This document shows positions 1 to 8,592 of a stretch of DNA of 61,682 nt, piece after piece; the first letter of the stretch is position 1, and each line of letters begins with the position of its first letter. Location: NCBI GenBank assembly GCA_026995045.1, contig JALWPK010000145.1:1-61682 (forward strand), given 5' to 3'. The translations under genes were made by a program, and so were the position numbers. The notes beneath the pieces were generated by a model. It was not told the origin of the DNA and did no database searches. It saw only the letters and a list, made by a program, of their open reading frames with translations. This DNA is from Gammaproteobacteria bacterium (GTDB lineage Bacteria > Pseudomonadota > Gammaproteobacteria > SZUA-229).

Positions 1-62
1 TCATCGGCCAGTGATTTTTCCTGTTGTTGTGTTTGTTCCTGTTGTTTGAGTTTTGTTGTCAC
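1..62 (-). CDS. DUF484-family protein, N-terminal fragment (runs off window)
   Basis: Partial gene cut by the window edge. A GTG at 62..60 overlaps the dapF stop (TGA, 61..59) in the GTGA arrangement typical of translational coupling. The 20 visible codons read as a Gln/Lys/Glu-rich start with no stop. The DUF484 assignment rests on position only: in many gammaproteobacteria dapF is followed by a DUF484 gene and then xerC. Too little protein is visible to confirm the family. Confidence 0.45.
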   Translation of the reverse strand, partial: MTTKLKQQEQTQQQEKSLAD

Positions 63-886
63 AATTCAATACGCCCCTGATAGACAGTTACTGCCGGCCC
101 GGTCATGTGCAGGTGGTGGCCTGCGCCCTGCCAGCGGATGTTGAGTTCTCCCCCGCGTAACGCCACATGCACGTCGTTCTCCAGCAGGCCGCGCTGAATG
201 CCTGCCGCCACCGCCGCGCAGGCGCCCGTGCCACAGGCCAGGGTTTCGCCCGCGCCGCGTTCGAACACCCGCAGACGGATGTGCTGGCGGTCGAGTATCT
301 GCATAAAGCCGACATTTACCCGCTGCGGAAAACGCGCATGTGATTCAATGAGCGGCCCCAGCGTTTCCACCGGCGCGGCGTCGACATCATCGACCAGCAA
401 CACGGCATGGGGATTGCCCATTGATACTACTGATATAGCATATTGCTCGCCGTTCACCACCAGATTGTGGGTTTCGACCGCCTCATCCGCTTCAAATGGC
501 AGCGACGCCGGGTTGAAATCGGGTTCGCCCATGTCGACGGTGACCATGCCATCGCTTTCAACCGTGAGCTGTATCAGGCCGCCCGCGGTTTCCACCGGGA
601 TGGTGGTGGAGCGGGTCAGGCCGTTGTCCAGTACGAAACGGGCGAAACAGCGCGCGCCGTTGCCACATTGTTCGACCTCGCCGCCGTCGGCATTGAAGAT
701 GCGATAGCGGAATTCGGCAGCCTCGCCCTGTGGTTTTTCCACCAGCAACAACTGATCGCAGCCGATGCCGAAATGGCGGTCGGCGAGCTGGCGTATCTGT
801 TCGGCATTCAATTCGACGCGTTGGTTGATGGCGTCAATCACAACAAAATCATTGCCGTTGCCGTGCATTTTGCAAAATTCAAGCAT
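59..886 (-). CDS. dapF: diaminopimelate epimerase DapF
   Basis: Converts LL- to meso-diaminopimelate for lysine and peptidoglycan synthesis in the cytoplasm. The N-terminal KMHGNGNDF motif is the family signature. The two catalytic cysteines lie in EQCGNGARC and in [11 protein letters not shown], so the enzyme should be active. I start at the ATG at 886 because the family begins a few residues before KMHG. An adjacent in-frame ATG at 889 and an upstream start at 964 are possible, but the latter adds an unconserved extension. Length from 886 is 275 residues, normal for DapF. The lysA/lptM neighbourhood just upstream matches the lysine pathway, although three unrelated genes separate them here. 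Confidence 0.97.
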   Translation of the reverse strand: MLEFCKMHGNGNDFVVIDAINQRVELNAEQIRQLADRHFGIGCDQLLLVEKPQGEAAEFRYRIFNADGGEVEQCGNGARCFARFVLDNGLTRSTTIPVETAGGLIQLTVESDGMVTVDMGEPDFNPASLPFEADEAVETHNLVVNGEQYAISVVSMGNPHAVLLVDDVDAAPVETLGPLIESHARFPQRVNVGFMQILDRQHIRLRVFERGAGETLACGTGACAAVAAGIQRGLLENDVHVALRGGELNIRWQGAGHHLHMTGPAVTVYQGRIEL

Positions 887-924
887 CATGCCTGAAGCAT
901 ACACCGGTTTTTTGTTTTGCCCAA

Positions 925-953
925 TAAAAAAGGCCGCCGGTATCGGCAGCCTT
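925..953 (-). terminator. Rho-independent terminator after the rhodanese gene
   Basis: Read on the minus strand, a GC-rich stem (AGGCTGCCG pairing with CGGCGGCCT around an ATAC loop) is followed by a run of six T. It lies just past the stop of the rhodanese gene and before dapF, so it should end the rhodanese transcript. Confidence 0.75.
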
Positions 954-976
954 TCTGGCAGCACAGGTGTTTGTGC

Positions 977-1636
977 TTATTTGCCTTTGGCGGTGCTCAG
1001 ACCCAGGATTTCCCAGTCCTGCATGCCGCCGCGGTACCACTTGATTTTCTCTTCAGGGTAACCCAGTTTCAGCAGGTTTTTGATGTTGTTCGGCGACTGG
1101 CCGCACCACATGCCGTTACAGAACATCACCAGGGTTTTGGCGTTGCTGAAATCAAACCCGCCGTCATCCTTTTCCTTGGCGCCGAACTGGTTTTCCAGAA
1201 TTTCGGCGATGGAAATCGGGTCGGCGCCCTTGGCCGGATTCAGCTTGGTCCACGGAATATTGATGGAGCCGGGAATGGTGCCTTTTTTCACCCAGTCCGG
1301 GGTGCGCGAATCAATCACCAGAATGCTGTCGTCACCGGCTTCTTTTTTCTTCAGGTAGTCGATGACTTCGAGTTCGCCAATGGTTTCCACGCCCTCAGCC
1401 AGCTTCATCGGCTGGATACAGAACGGCGGACACGGACGCGAGGTTTTGGCGAACGCTTTTTTCACCTTGTTTTTGTTGTCCTGGTTGCGCTTGATTTTCA
1501 TTTTGTGGCCATGATGGGTGACTTCGACTTCCATCAGACCCTTGGTGATGTTGACCGGCTTGCCGGCAAAAGCGGCTGTTGAAACCATCAGGCCCAGCGC
1601 AACTATGGAGCTTGTTATGATTTTGCTATGTAGCAT
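977..1636 (-). CDS. periplasmic rhodanese-like sulfurtransferase
   Basis: A 219-residue exported protein with one rhodanese domain. Residues 1-24 form a signal peptide ending near AAFA. The domain occupies about residues 85-215 and contains the IDSRTPDWV element and the catalytic-type loop CNGMWCGQS, where the first Cys is the expected persulfide carrier and a second Cys sits four residues on. A Cys-Pro-Pro-x-Cys pair near residue 70 lies before the domain. Rhodaneses move sulfane sulfur, but the substrate cannot be read from sequence. A periplasmic location fits a sulfur-oxidising host. It has its own terminator downstream and appears monocistronic. Confidence 0.88.
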   Translation of the reverse strand: MLHSKIITSSIVALGLMVSTAAFAGKPVNITKGLMEVEVTHHGHKMKIKRNQDNKNKVKKAFAKTSRPCPPFCIQPMKLAEGVETIGELEVIDYLKKKEAGDDSILVIDSRTPDWVKKGTIPGSINIPWTKLNPAKGADPISIAEILENQFGAKEKDDGGFDFSNAKTLVMFCNGMWCGQSPNNIKNLLKLGYPEEKIKWYRGGMQDWEILGLSTAKGK

Positions 1637-1779
1637 GGATGTGTCCTCTCTTGATTATGTTTATGTGGTTGGTGGCCGGGTGCTCTCGCATCACCCGGGA
1701 AAGCTGGTACAGGTATCGGTTATCGGTGCCTGAGGGCGCCTGAACGGAAAGCCTTGTCGAACAGCAGGATGTGGCAAAA

Positions 1780-1962
1780 CTAGTCACAATCCGGTTCTTC
1801 TTCCTCGGCTTCTTCGCCTTCTCCTTTCTTTTTGTCTTTTTTGGCGTCATCAGCAAGCACCTGGCAAGCGGCCAGACCCGGGTCAAACGACGCCACAGCT
1901 GTCGCCGCCTGCGCCGACAGCATGAAAGTCATGAGCATAAAAATAATGGCAAAACGGCTCAT
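1780..1962 (-). CDS. small secreted acidic protein, unknown function
   Basis: A 60-residue protein with a clear signal peptide (about residues 1-19, ending SAQA). The short mature chain has a Lys-rich stretch followed by a Glu-rich tail ending in PDCD. Two cysteines (near residues 33 and 59) could form a disulfide. It lies upstream of the rhodanese gene on the same strand with about 140 bases between them. The charge blocks and signal peptide argue for a real gene, but I recognise no family. A metal- or polycation-binding role would only be a guess from composition. Confidence 0.6.
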   Translation of the reverse strand: MSRFAIIFMLMTFMLSAQAATAVASFDPGLAACQVLADDAKKDKKKGEGEEAEEEEPDCD

Positions 1963-2061
1963 TGCATGGCCCCCTGAAATATCTGGATTAAGGTTATCTG
2001 AATGTAGCAGAGCTGCTGCATATTATCGTCAGATTAGCGTAAGCAAACGTAAATAATAGTG

Positions 2062-2709
2062 TCAATTTGACAGTTTGAATGCCTTGCGGGGGCTGGGGCT
2101 ATCGCCAAATTCTGTTGACAGAAAACAGGCAAGCGTGCGCCGCTTGCCCTGCACCAACGGGGTCACTTCATGCGGAATTTCACAATTGTTGACCAGCACG
2201 GAGCGACCGGCCGGGTGGTAATGTTTTGAGCCCAGCTCGGGGTGGTGGGTGACAAAATCGCCGCCTTCATAAACATCGTCAAAATGGAACACCACGGTGG
2301 CGATGTAATCCGGGTTGCTGTCCTGATCCTTGTGCAGGCCGATATAATCGCCCGGCAGCAGCAGGTTGGCCTGGCAACGGCGCAAGCACAGCACATCGGC
2401 GCCGGTGAAATGGCTGTAAAAGCGCAGCATTTTTTCGCTCATCACGATGCGCTTCACTTCATCGGTGAGCGCGTGCAATGACTCCGGTCGCTTCACATCA
2501 TTAACGAAGCGCGCCACATGCACCGAGTGGCTCTCGCTGGAATCACCGGCGATAACGTGATCGTAATCAACCTGCTCCAGCAAGTGCTCCAGCGCCCGCC
2601 ATTCGCTTTCATCCAGCGGCGCCTGATGCTGCGCATACAGCAGGGTGCCTTTTTCCACCAGCAGACGAGCCGGTTCGCTGACGGATTGATGAAATTCAGA
2701 CGGCATCAT
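2062..2709 (-). CDS. 2-oxoglutarate/Fe(II)-dependent oxygenase (prolyl-4-hydroxylase-like fold)
   Basis: A 215-residue cytoplasmic protein. The Fe(II)-binding HxD motif appears as GLHKDQD and the distal His as IPHEV. A following GKRRTLACFL segment carries the Arg expected to bind 2-oxoglutarate. The order HxD...H...R is the canonical double-stranded beta-helix layout, so it should be a working hydroxylase or demethylase. The target is unknown. It overlaps the lysA stop by four bases (start at 2709, lysA ends at 2706), so it is probably co-translated with lptM-lysA. Confidence 0.82.
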   Translation of the reverse strand: MMPSEFHQSVSEPARLLVEKGTLLYAQHQAPLDESEWRALEHLLEQVDYDHVIAGDSSESHSVHVARFVNDVKRPESLHALTDEVKRIVMSEKMLRFYSHFTGADVLCLRRCQANLLLPGDYIGLHKDQDSNPDYIATVVFHFDDVYEGGDFVTHHPELGSKHYHPAGRSVLVNNCEIPHEVTPLVQGKRRTLACFLSTEFGDSPSPRKAFKLSN

Positions 2710-3953
2710 TCGACAATGCTTTCACCCTGGTACAACTGTTCAATGGTTTCGCGCCGGCGCACAACGATGGCCCTGTCGCCATCCACCATGATTTCGGCTG
2801 CGCGCGAGCGGCTATTATAATTCGAACTCATGCTGAAACCATACGCGCCTGCCGAGCGAACCGCCAGCAGGTCACCTTGAGCCAGATCAAGCTCGCGGTT
2901 TTTTCCGAGAAAATCGCCGGTTTCACACACCGGGCCGACCACATCATAATGTTTCGCCTGACCGCGATCGCGCGGCGCTACCGGCACGATATCCTGCCAG
3001 GCCTGGTACAGCGCCGGGCGCATCAGGTCGTTCATGGCGGCGTCGACGATGGCGAAATTCTTGTGCTCGCTGTGTTTCAGGTACAGCACTTCGGTAAGCA
3101 AAATGCCGGCATTGCCCGCAATCGAGCGCCCCGGTTCGATCATCACTTCCAGATTGCGCTGCTGCAATCTGTCGCCCAGCGCCGCCGCCAGCTCCGCAGG
3201 TTCAGGCGGTCGTTCGTCCTTGTAGTGAATGCCGAGGCCGCCGCCGAGATCGATATGCCTGAGGGTGATTCCCGCCGCTTCGAGTTTGTCGACCAGCGCC
3301 AGCACGCGATCCAGCGCATCGACAAAGGGCGAAACCTCGGTCAGTTGCGAGCCGATGTGACAGTCGATGCCCACCACTTCCAGCGAAGGCAGTTCGGCGG
3401 CGCGCTGGTACACCTCAAACACCTGTTCGATGTCGATGCCGAACTTGTTTTCTTTCAGGCCGGTGGAAATATAGGGATGGGTGTTGGCGTCAACATCCGG
3501 GTTCACCCGCAACGACACCGGCGCGGTGGTTTGCATGGCGGCGGCGACTTCCGCCAGCACTTCCAGCTCGGCCGCCGACTCCACATTGAAACAGCGAATC
3601 CCGACCTCCAGCGCGCGCGCCATTTCGTCGCGGCGCTTGCCAACGCCGGAGAACACGATTTTACCGGCCTCGCCCCCGGCCCTGAGCACGCGCTCCAGCT
3701 CGCCCACCGAAACAATATCAAACCCTGACCCCAGTTTTGCCAGCACATTCAGCACCGCCAGATTGGAATTGGCCTTGACCGCATAACACACCAGGTGGGG
3801 CAGGTCGGCTAGCGCCGTATCGTAGGCTTTCCAGTGACGCTCCAGCGTGGCGCGCGAGTAGACATAGGCCGGCGTGCCCCACTCGGCGGCGTGTTCGGCA
3901 ATATCCACCTGTTCCGCCCACAGGCGGCCGTCTTTATAATCAAAAAAATCCAT
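2706..3953 (-). CDS. lysA: diaminopimelate decarboxylase LysA
   Basis: A PLP-dependent enzyme that decarboxylates meso-diaminopimelate to lysine. Length is 415 residues, standard for the family. The PLP lysine lies in YAVKANSN, the phosphate-binding glycines in DLGGGLG, and the second active-site Cys in CETGDFL. Its ATG (3953..3951) shares one base with the stop of the upstream lipoprotein gene lptM. This lptM-lysA order is the usual gammaproteobacterial arrangement and indicates one transcript. Confidence 0.97.
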   Translation of the reverse strand: MDFFDYKDGRLWAEQVDIAEHAAEWGTPAYVYSRATLERHWKAYDTALADLPHLVCYAVKANSNLAVLNVLAKLGSGFDIVSVGELERVLRAGGEAGKIVFSGVGKRRDEMARALEVGIRCFNVESAAELEVLAEVAAAMQTTAPVSLRVNPDVDANTHPYISTGLKENKFGIDIEQVFEVYQRAAELPSLEVVGIDCHIGSQLTEVSPFVDALDRVLALVDKLEAAGITLRHIDLGGGLGIHYKDERPPEPAELAAALGDRLQQRNLEVMIEPGRSIAGNAGILLTEVLYLKHSEHKNFAIVDAAMNDLMRPALYQAWQDIVPVAPRDRGQAKHYDVVGPVCETGDFLGKNRELDLAQGDLLAVRSAGAYGFSMSSNYNSRSRAAEIMVDGDRAIVVRRRETIEQLYQGESIVE

Positions 3954-4087
3954 CAGTCAGTCTTGTCCGCGTTGGATCGGGCAGGCGAATCGTCCACCGG
4001 CGGCAGATACAGCGGCCCGCTTTTGCCACAGCCGGCGAGTGATGCGGCAAGGACAATAACCAGTAAAACAGGTACGATTCGAAGCAT
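3953..4087 (-). CDS. lptM: small lipoprotein LptM (YifL family)
   Basis: A 44-residue gene missed by length-filtered gene calling. The ATG is at 4087..4085 and the TGA at 3955..3953 overlaps the lysA start. The translation has a hydrophobic signal (residues 2-18) and a lipobox LAGC with Cys20. The family hallmark GKSGPLYLPP follows directly. LptM/YifL proteins are outer-membrane lipoproteins that help mature the LPS translocon LptDE. The position immediately upstream of lysA (and dapF) is the conserved context, so the call is strong despite the small size. Confidence 0.93.
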   Translation of the reverse strand: MLRIVPVLLVIVLAASLAGCGKSGPLYLPPVDDSPARSNADKTD

Positions 4088-4159
4088 CTATAGTAAGGTG
4101 TCGGTTTTGCAATTATCGATAGCGATCAACCGCCAACCCACACAGGAAACCCGATACAG

Positions 4160-4840
4160 ATGACCCAGCTGAACGCCGCTCCGCCCATTATACTGCAAAG
4201 CAGCGACACACCCGACGCCTGCGTGATCTGGCTGCACGGTCTGGGCGCCGACGCCAATGATTTTGTGCCGGCGGTGAAAGAACTGCACCTGCCCGCCAGC
4301 ATGGCGATTCGATTTATCTTTCCCAATGCGCCTGTCAGACCCATCAGCATCAACCAGGGCTACGCCATGCCCGGCTGGTATGACATCAGCGAGGCCGATA
4401 TCGCAGGCGATGAAACCGGGGCGGCTGAAGATTCGAAAGGCATCGAAATGTCCAGCCAGGCCATGCAAGGCCTCATCGACCGGCAGCGCGAGCAGGGCAT
4501 CGACGCCAGCCGCATCATCATCGCCGGCTTTTCGCAGGGCGGCGCGATTGCGCTGCACGTCGGCCTGCATTATCCGCACAAACTGGCCGGGGTGATGGCG
4601 TTGTCGACCTATTTGCCCTGGTGCGCGCGCAAACAGCCAAAACATGCCGCCGGCCTGCCGGTATTGATGGCGCACGGCACAGAGGATGAGGTGGTGAAAA
4701 CCGAATACGGCAGGCGCAGCGCCGAGGCGCTGAAACAGCTTGGCTGCGCGCTGGAATGGCATGAATACCCGATGGCGCACAGTGTTTGCATGGACGAAAT
4801 TGCCGATATCAGCCGCTGGCTGCAGCGTATTCTGGGCTGA
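4160..4840 (+). CDS. alpha/beta-hydrolase, carboxylesterase/phospholipase family (EstB/YpfH type)
   Basis: A 226-residue cytoplasmic serine hydrolase. The nucleophile elbow is GFSQGG. The acid is in HGTEDEVV and the catalytic His in PMAHSVC. The N-terminal IWLHGLGADANDF is the oxyanion-hole region typical of the acyl-protein thioesterase / carboxylesterase family. Members hydrolyse short acyl esters, and the native substrate is unknown. It is divergent from lptM-lysA, with about 70 bases between starts to share promoters. Confidence 0.88.
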   Translation: MTQLNAAPPIILQSSDTPDACVIWLHGLGADANDFVPAVKELHLPASMAIRFIFPNAPVRPISINQGYAMPGWYDISEADIAGDETGAAEDSKGIEMSSQAMQGLIDRQREQGIDASRIIIAGFSQGGAIALHVGLHYPHKLAGVMALSTYLPWCARKQPKHAAGLPVLMAHGTEDEVVKTEYGRRSAEALKQLGCALEWHEYPMAHSVCMDEIADISRWLQRILG

Positions 4841-4923
4841 AACCGCGCTACAGCGCTTACACAAGAGATTGCAACAGCAAGCCGCAAGCGTGCTAATATC
4901 AGGGCAGGACGTCAGGAAAAGCG

Positions 4924-5277
4924 ATGGCAAAGACCGACATCAGACTCAGCACCGAACTCAACCCGGCTGAACCCCTGTGGAAGCTGGCGCCCACGCGTGA
5001 TGAAACCGGCAAGCCGCTGAGCGATTTTCTGATGATTATCCCCAAGCTCAAGACCAAGCCGGAACACATCATCAAGCAAACCCTTGGCGAAATCGACGCC
5101 GCTCTCAGGCAGTTCAGCAACCGCGTGGTGTTTGCCAACATCGACATGAAGCTCAACACCCTGTGGGTGTCATTCAAAAACCAGCCGGGGCTGTATATGG
5201 ATATTGTTGCAGCGGTAAAGTTACGCGTGCCTGAGGCCGTTATTGTAGGAGACATGGGCTCGCGCCTGAACGACTGA
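4924..5277 (+). CDS. conserved-looking protein of unknown function
   Basis: A 117-residue soluble protein with no signal peptide or membrane segment. Predicted alpha/beta content is mixed: an amphipathic helix around IIKQTLGEIDAAL, then a strand-like VVFANIDMKLNTLWVSF, then a C-terminal segment rich in Val/Ile. I recognise no family. It sits between the hydrolase and an HPt protein on the same strand, 36 bases before the latter, so the two may be co-expressed. Start is the first ATG, preceded by a purine-rich stretch (CAGGAAAAG). Confidence 0.7.
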   Translation: MAKTDIRLSTELNPAEPLWKLAPTRDETGKPLSDFLMIIPKLKTKPEHIIKQTLGEIDAALRQFSNRVVFANIDMKLNTLWVSFKNQPGLYMDIVAAVKLRVPEAVIVGDMGSRLND

Positions 5278-5313
5278 ACCTGGCCCGAAAAAGCCGTTTG
5301 ACTGGATTGGTGG

Positions 5314-5652
5314 ATGGACAATGTAATGGATCTAGAAGCTTTCGAGCAAATGAAAGAGATAATGGGTGAGGTGCTGGATGACCTGATCCGCACCTTTCTT
5401 GATTTCATGCCCGAACAAATCGAAGCGCTGGAACTGGCGGTGCAGGAAAACAACCCCGAGCAGGTGTTCGCCGTGGCGCACCGCATCAAAAGCTCCAGCA
5501 GCAGCATCGGCGCAAATGGCCTGGCCGAATGGGCGGAAAAACTCGAATTGCAGGGCAGGGGCGGCAAACTTGAAAACACCGCCGAGCTGTTCAGCGGCCT
5601 GACCGGTAAATACGATGAAGTGGTTGAATTCCTGAAACAGCAGATTGCCTGA
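5314..5652 (+). CDS. stand-alone histidine phosphotransfer (HPt) domain protein
   Basis: A single HPt domain of 112 residues. The phospho-accepting His lies in AHRIKSSSSSIGA, the canonical H-x-[IL]-K-S motif. The rest is a four-helix bundle pattern. HPt proteins relay phosphate between hybrid histidine kinases and response regulators in the cytoplasm. No kinase or regulator is adjacent, so its partners must be encoded elsewhere. The REC domain of the REC-GGDEF-EAL protein near 14-17 kb is one candidate but no evidence links them. An in-frame ATG four codons downstream (5326) is an alternative start. Confidence 0.9.
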   Translation: MDNVMDLEAFEQMKEIMGEVLDDLIRTFLDFMPEQIEALELAVQENNPEQVFAVAHRIKSSSSSIGANGLAEWAEKLELQGRGGKLENTAELFSGLTGKYDEVVEFLKQQIA

Positions 5653-5670
5653 ATCCCCGTCTAAAAACCG

Positions 5671-5967
5671 GTTTCACCGCAAAGGCGCAAAGCACGCAAA
5701 GGTTTTTCTTTTCCGGTTGTAGTGTCATTTCGACCACAGGGAGAAATCTGGCAGATCACAGTCTGTGGCGCGAGATCCCTCGGCTGCGCTCGGGATGACA
5801 GCAATAATAAATTTGCCGCAGAGAACTATGGAGAATGAAATCGTAGGAGCGACTTTAGTCGCGAACAAGCTGCCCACGGGCACAGGCCTTGCTGAAATCG
5901 TGGGTTCGCGGCTGAAGCCACTCCTACGATAAATAAACCTTTGCGTTCTTTGCGACTCTGTGGTGAA
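5671..5967. repeat. nested dispersed-repeat cluster with outer inverted repeats
   Basis: This gene-free gap holds three layered repeats. The outer pair (5671-5705 and 5935-5967) is an imperfect inverted repeat of about 34 bases with GCAAAG motifs. Inside is a GTCATTT...GGGATGAC element (5723-5802). Next is a REP-like pair described separately (5841-5929). Elements of these types recur in many bacterial genomes. No coding frame here resembles a protein. The nesting suggests successive insertion at one site between convergent genes. Confidence 0.75.
5841..5929. repeat. REP doublet (REPIN-like) hairpin
   Basis: Two inverted copies of a REP-like unit: TCGTAGGAGCGACTTTAGTC begins at 5841 and its near-complement ends at 5929 (…GGCTGAAGCCACTCCTACGA). 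Each copy is also palindromic around GACTTTAGTC or GGCTGAAGCC. This TAGGAGCGRCTTNAGYCGCGA pattern is the widespread REP class known from pseudomonads and related gammaproteobacteria. A RAYT transposase encoded elsewhere would be expected to mobilise it. Confidence 0.8.
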
Positions 5968-5997
5968 AAAACCTTCTCCGTGGCCTCTGTGGCCAAA

Positions 5998-7377
5998 TCA
6001 CCCCCGCGCCCGTTTCACTGCTGCGCGCACCTGCTCCGGCGCCGTGCCGCCGATGTGGTTGCGCGCCGCCACCGAGCCTTCCAGCGCCAACACCTCGAAC
6101 ACGTCATCGCCTATATCTTCGCTGAACTGCTGCAGTTCATCCAGTTGCATTTCGCTCAAGTCCTTGCCGGTTTCAATGCCGTAGGCAACGGCCTTGCCGA
6201 CAATTTCGTGCGCATCACGGAACGCCACGCCCTTGCGCACCAGGTAGTCGGCCAGATCGGTGGCGGTGGAAAAACCCTGTTTGGCCGCGCGCAGCATGTT
6301 GTCGCGCTTGCATTCGATGGCGGGAACCATGTCGGCGAAGGCGCGCAGGCAGCCGAGCACGGTGTCGATGGTGTCGAACAGCGGCTCCTTGTCTTCCTGG
6401 TTGTCCTTGTTGTAGGCCAGCGGCTGCGATTTCATCAGCGTCAGCAGGCTGACTAGGTGGCCGTTGACGCGCCCGGTCTTGCCGCGCACCAGTTCGGGCA
6501 CGTCCGGATTTTTTTTCTGCGGCATGATCGACGAACCGGTGCAGTAGCGATCCGGCAGTTCGATGAAATCAAACTGCGCCGACGACCACAGCACCATTTC
6601 TTCCGACATGCGCGACATGTGGGTCAGCAGAATCGCGGATGCGGCACAGAATTCGATGGCGAAGTCGCGGTCGCTGACCGCATCCAGCGAGTTGTTGGCA
6701 GGCGCGTCGAAACCCAGCTCGGCGGCGGTCATGGCGCGGTCGATGGGATAGCTTGTGCCAGCCAGTGCGGCGGCGCCCAGCGGCGACACGTTCATGCGCG
6801 CCTTGCAGTCGGCGAAGCGCGAGGCGTCGCGCGCCAGCATTTCATACCAGGCCATCATGTGGTGGCCAAAGGTGACCGGCTGCGCCACCTGCAGATGGGT
6901 GAAGCCCGGCATGATGCTGTCGGCTTCGCGCTCGGCCACGTCCAGCAGGCCGTTTTGCAGTTGTTTAATCAGCGCGATAATGTGTTCGATGTTGTCGCGC
7001 AGATACAGGCGGATGTCAGTCGCCACCTGGTCGTTGCGCGAGCGGCCGGTGTGCAGGCGCTTGCCGGCGTCGCCAGCCAGTTCGGTGAGGCGCGATTCGA
7101 TATTCATGTGCACGTCTTCACGCGCCACCGACCAGTTGAACCCGCCGTTTTCGATTTCCTGCTCGACGGTGTCCAGCCCGCTCAGAATAGCGTCGAGATC
7201 GGCGTCGCTGAGCACGCCGATTTTGTTCAGCATGCGGGCGTGGGCGCGCGAGCCGGCGATGTCGTGTTTGTACATGCGCTGGTCAAAATTCACCGAGGCA
7301 GTGAATTCCTCGACGAAAGCGTCGGTTTGCTCGCTGAAGCGGCCGCCCCAGATATTGCTGGTTTTGTCGTCACTCAT
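5998..7377 (-). CDS. argH: argininosuccinate lyase ArgH
   Basis: Splits argininosuccinate to arginine and fumarate, the last step of arginine synthesis. Length is 459 residues, normal. The fumarase/aspartase superfamily signature is intact as [21 protein letters not shown] and GFTHLQ, both active-site elements, are also present. It is divergent from algZ with about 140 bases between starts, the order seen in many gammaproteobacteria (argH next to algZR). Confidence 0.98.
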   Translation of the reverse strand: MSDDKTSNIWGGRFSEQTDAFVEEFTASVNFDQRMYKHDIAGSRAHARMLNKIGVLSDADLDAILSGLDTVEQEIENGGFNWSVAREDVHMNIESRLTELAGDAGKRLHTGRSRNDQVATDIRLYLRDNIEHIIALIKQLQNGLLDVAEREADSIMPGFTHLQVAQPVTFGHHMMAWYEMLARDASRFADCKARMNVSPLGAAALAGTSYPIDRAMTAAELGFDAPANNSLDAVSDRDFAIEFCAASAILLTHMSRMSEEMVLWSSAQFDFIELPDRYCTGSSIMPQKKNPDVPELVRGKTGRVNGHLVSLLTLMKSQPLAYNKDNQEDKEPLFDTIDTVLGCLRAFADMVPAIECKRDNMLRAAKQGFSTATDLADYLVRKGVAFRDAHEIVGKAVAYGIETGKDLSEMQLDELQQFSEDIGDDVFEVLALEGSVAARNHIGGTAPEQVRAAVKRARG

Positions 7378-7518
7378 GTTATTGGCACGGGTTATCGCGA
7401 TAATTCCGCGCGAGTATATCAGATGCGCCCCGCGCGCCGCTGACGATATGCGCCCGAAGCAGGCATAAGCGGCAGCTTTGGCTTGTATTCCCCCGGTGGT
7501 GGTCTATTTCTAGTGGAC

Positions 7519-8586
7519 ATGAGCCACAAAACCAGCCAGCCCGAACCCGCCATCACCGCCACCATCAGCGAGCCGACGTTGCTGCCCGACTTTTGCGATA
7601 TGCGGGTGATATTCATGGTGGTGCTGCTGGTCGAAGTGCTGGCGCTGGTGCTGACCATGGCGATTCCGACCACCACGGCGGCGTTCTGGGATTATCTTGC
7701 TTTTATTTCGATGCTGATGCAATGGATTGCGCTACTCAACGCCGCCACGCTGTGCGCCGGTCGGCGCTGGCTGAACCGGCTGTCGCCAAGACGTACGCTG
7801 TTTATCAGTTTCGCCCTGATGATGATGGTCAGCCTGCTGGTCAGCCTGGTGATGCTGGAATTGCAACGCCTGATGGCGCTGGATCAGCAAACCTCGCCGC
7901 TGGGCGAGAACTTTTTACTGCGGGTGATGCTGATCAGCGCCGCGATTTATGCGCTGGTGCTGCGGTATTTCTATATTCAGCATCAATGGCGCAGCAATCT
8001 CAGCGCCCAGGCGCGCGCCGAATTGCAGGCGCTGCGGGCGCGCATCCGGCCGCATTTTCTGTTCAACAGCATGAACACCATCGCCAGCCTGATTACGTTC
8101 AAACCCGATGCGGCGGAAAAAGCGGTGGAAGACCTGTCCGACCTATTCCGCGCCAGCCTGCAGGAAAAGAATATTCACACGGTCGAGGATGAAATCGCGC
8201 TCACCCGCAGCTATCTGGACATCGAAAAACTGCGCCTCGGCGAGCGGCTGGAGATTGAGTGGAATGTCACAGAATCGCTAAAAAATAAAGAAATTCCGTC
8301 GCTAATCCTGCAACCTCTGGCAGAAAATGCTATTTATCATGGTATCGAGCCGTTAACCGGTGGCGGCAGAATAACCATAACGGTCACCGAAGACGGCGGG
8401 CATCTGGTGCTTGAAGTAAGCAACCCGATCGACGAGACAACCGCCATGCCACACAAGAAGGGCAACCAGATGGCGCAGCAGAACATACGCCAGCGCCTGG
8501 AGCTTGCCTACGGCAAGCAGGCTGAATTCACCACAAATGAGACCAAACATTCCTATACCGTTCAATTGAGAATACCGCTGGGATAG
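7519..8586 (+). CDS. algZ: LytS/AlgZ-type sensor histidine kinase
   Basis: A membrane-bound kinase of the His_kinase (PF06580) family, 355 residues from the ATG at 7519. A TTG at 7483 extends the frame by 12 residues but looks less likely. Four transmembrane segments fill about residues 25-160. The phosphorylated His lies in RPHFLFNSMNTIASL and an N-box in PLAENAIYHG. AlgZ pairs with AlgR, whose gene follows six bases downstream. In Pseudomonas this pair controls alginate, twitching motility and virulence. Here the regulon is unknown. Confidence 0.9.
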   Translation: MSHKTSQPEPAITATISEPTLLPDFCDMRVIFMVVLLVEVLALVLTMAIPTTTAAFWDYLAFISMLMQWIALLNAATLCAGRRWLNRLSPRRTLFISFALMMMVSLLVSLVMLELQRLMALDQQTSPLGENFLLRVMLISAAIYALVLRYFYIQHQWRSNLSAQARAELQALRARIRPHFLFNSMNTIASLITFKPDAAEKAVEDLSDLFRASLQEKNIHTVEDEIALTRSYLDIEKLRLGERLEIEWNVTESLKNKEIPSLILQPLAENAIYHGIEPLTGGGRITITVTEDGGHLVLEVSNPIDETTAMPHKKGNQMAQQNIRQRLELAYGKQAEFTTNETKHSYTVQLRIPLG

Positions 8587-8592
8587 AGCGTT

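Noticed and set aside
5941-7443. Long open frames on the plus strand opposite argH
   Set aside because: They mirror argH on the other strand and have no protein family signature; a by-product of GC-rich codon use.
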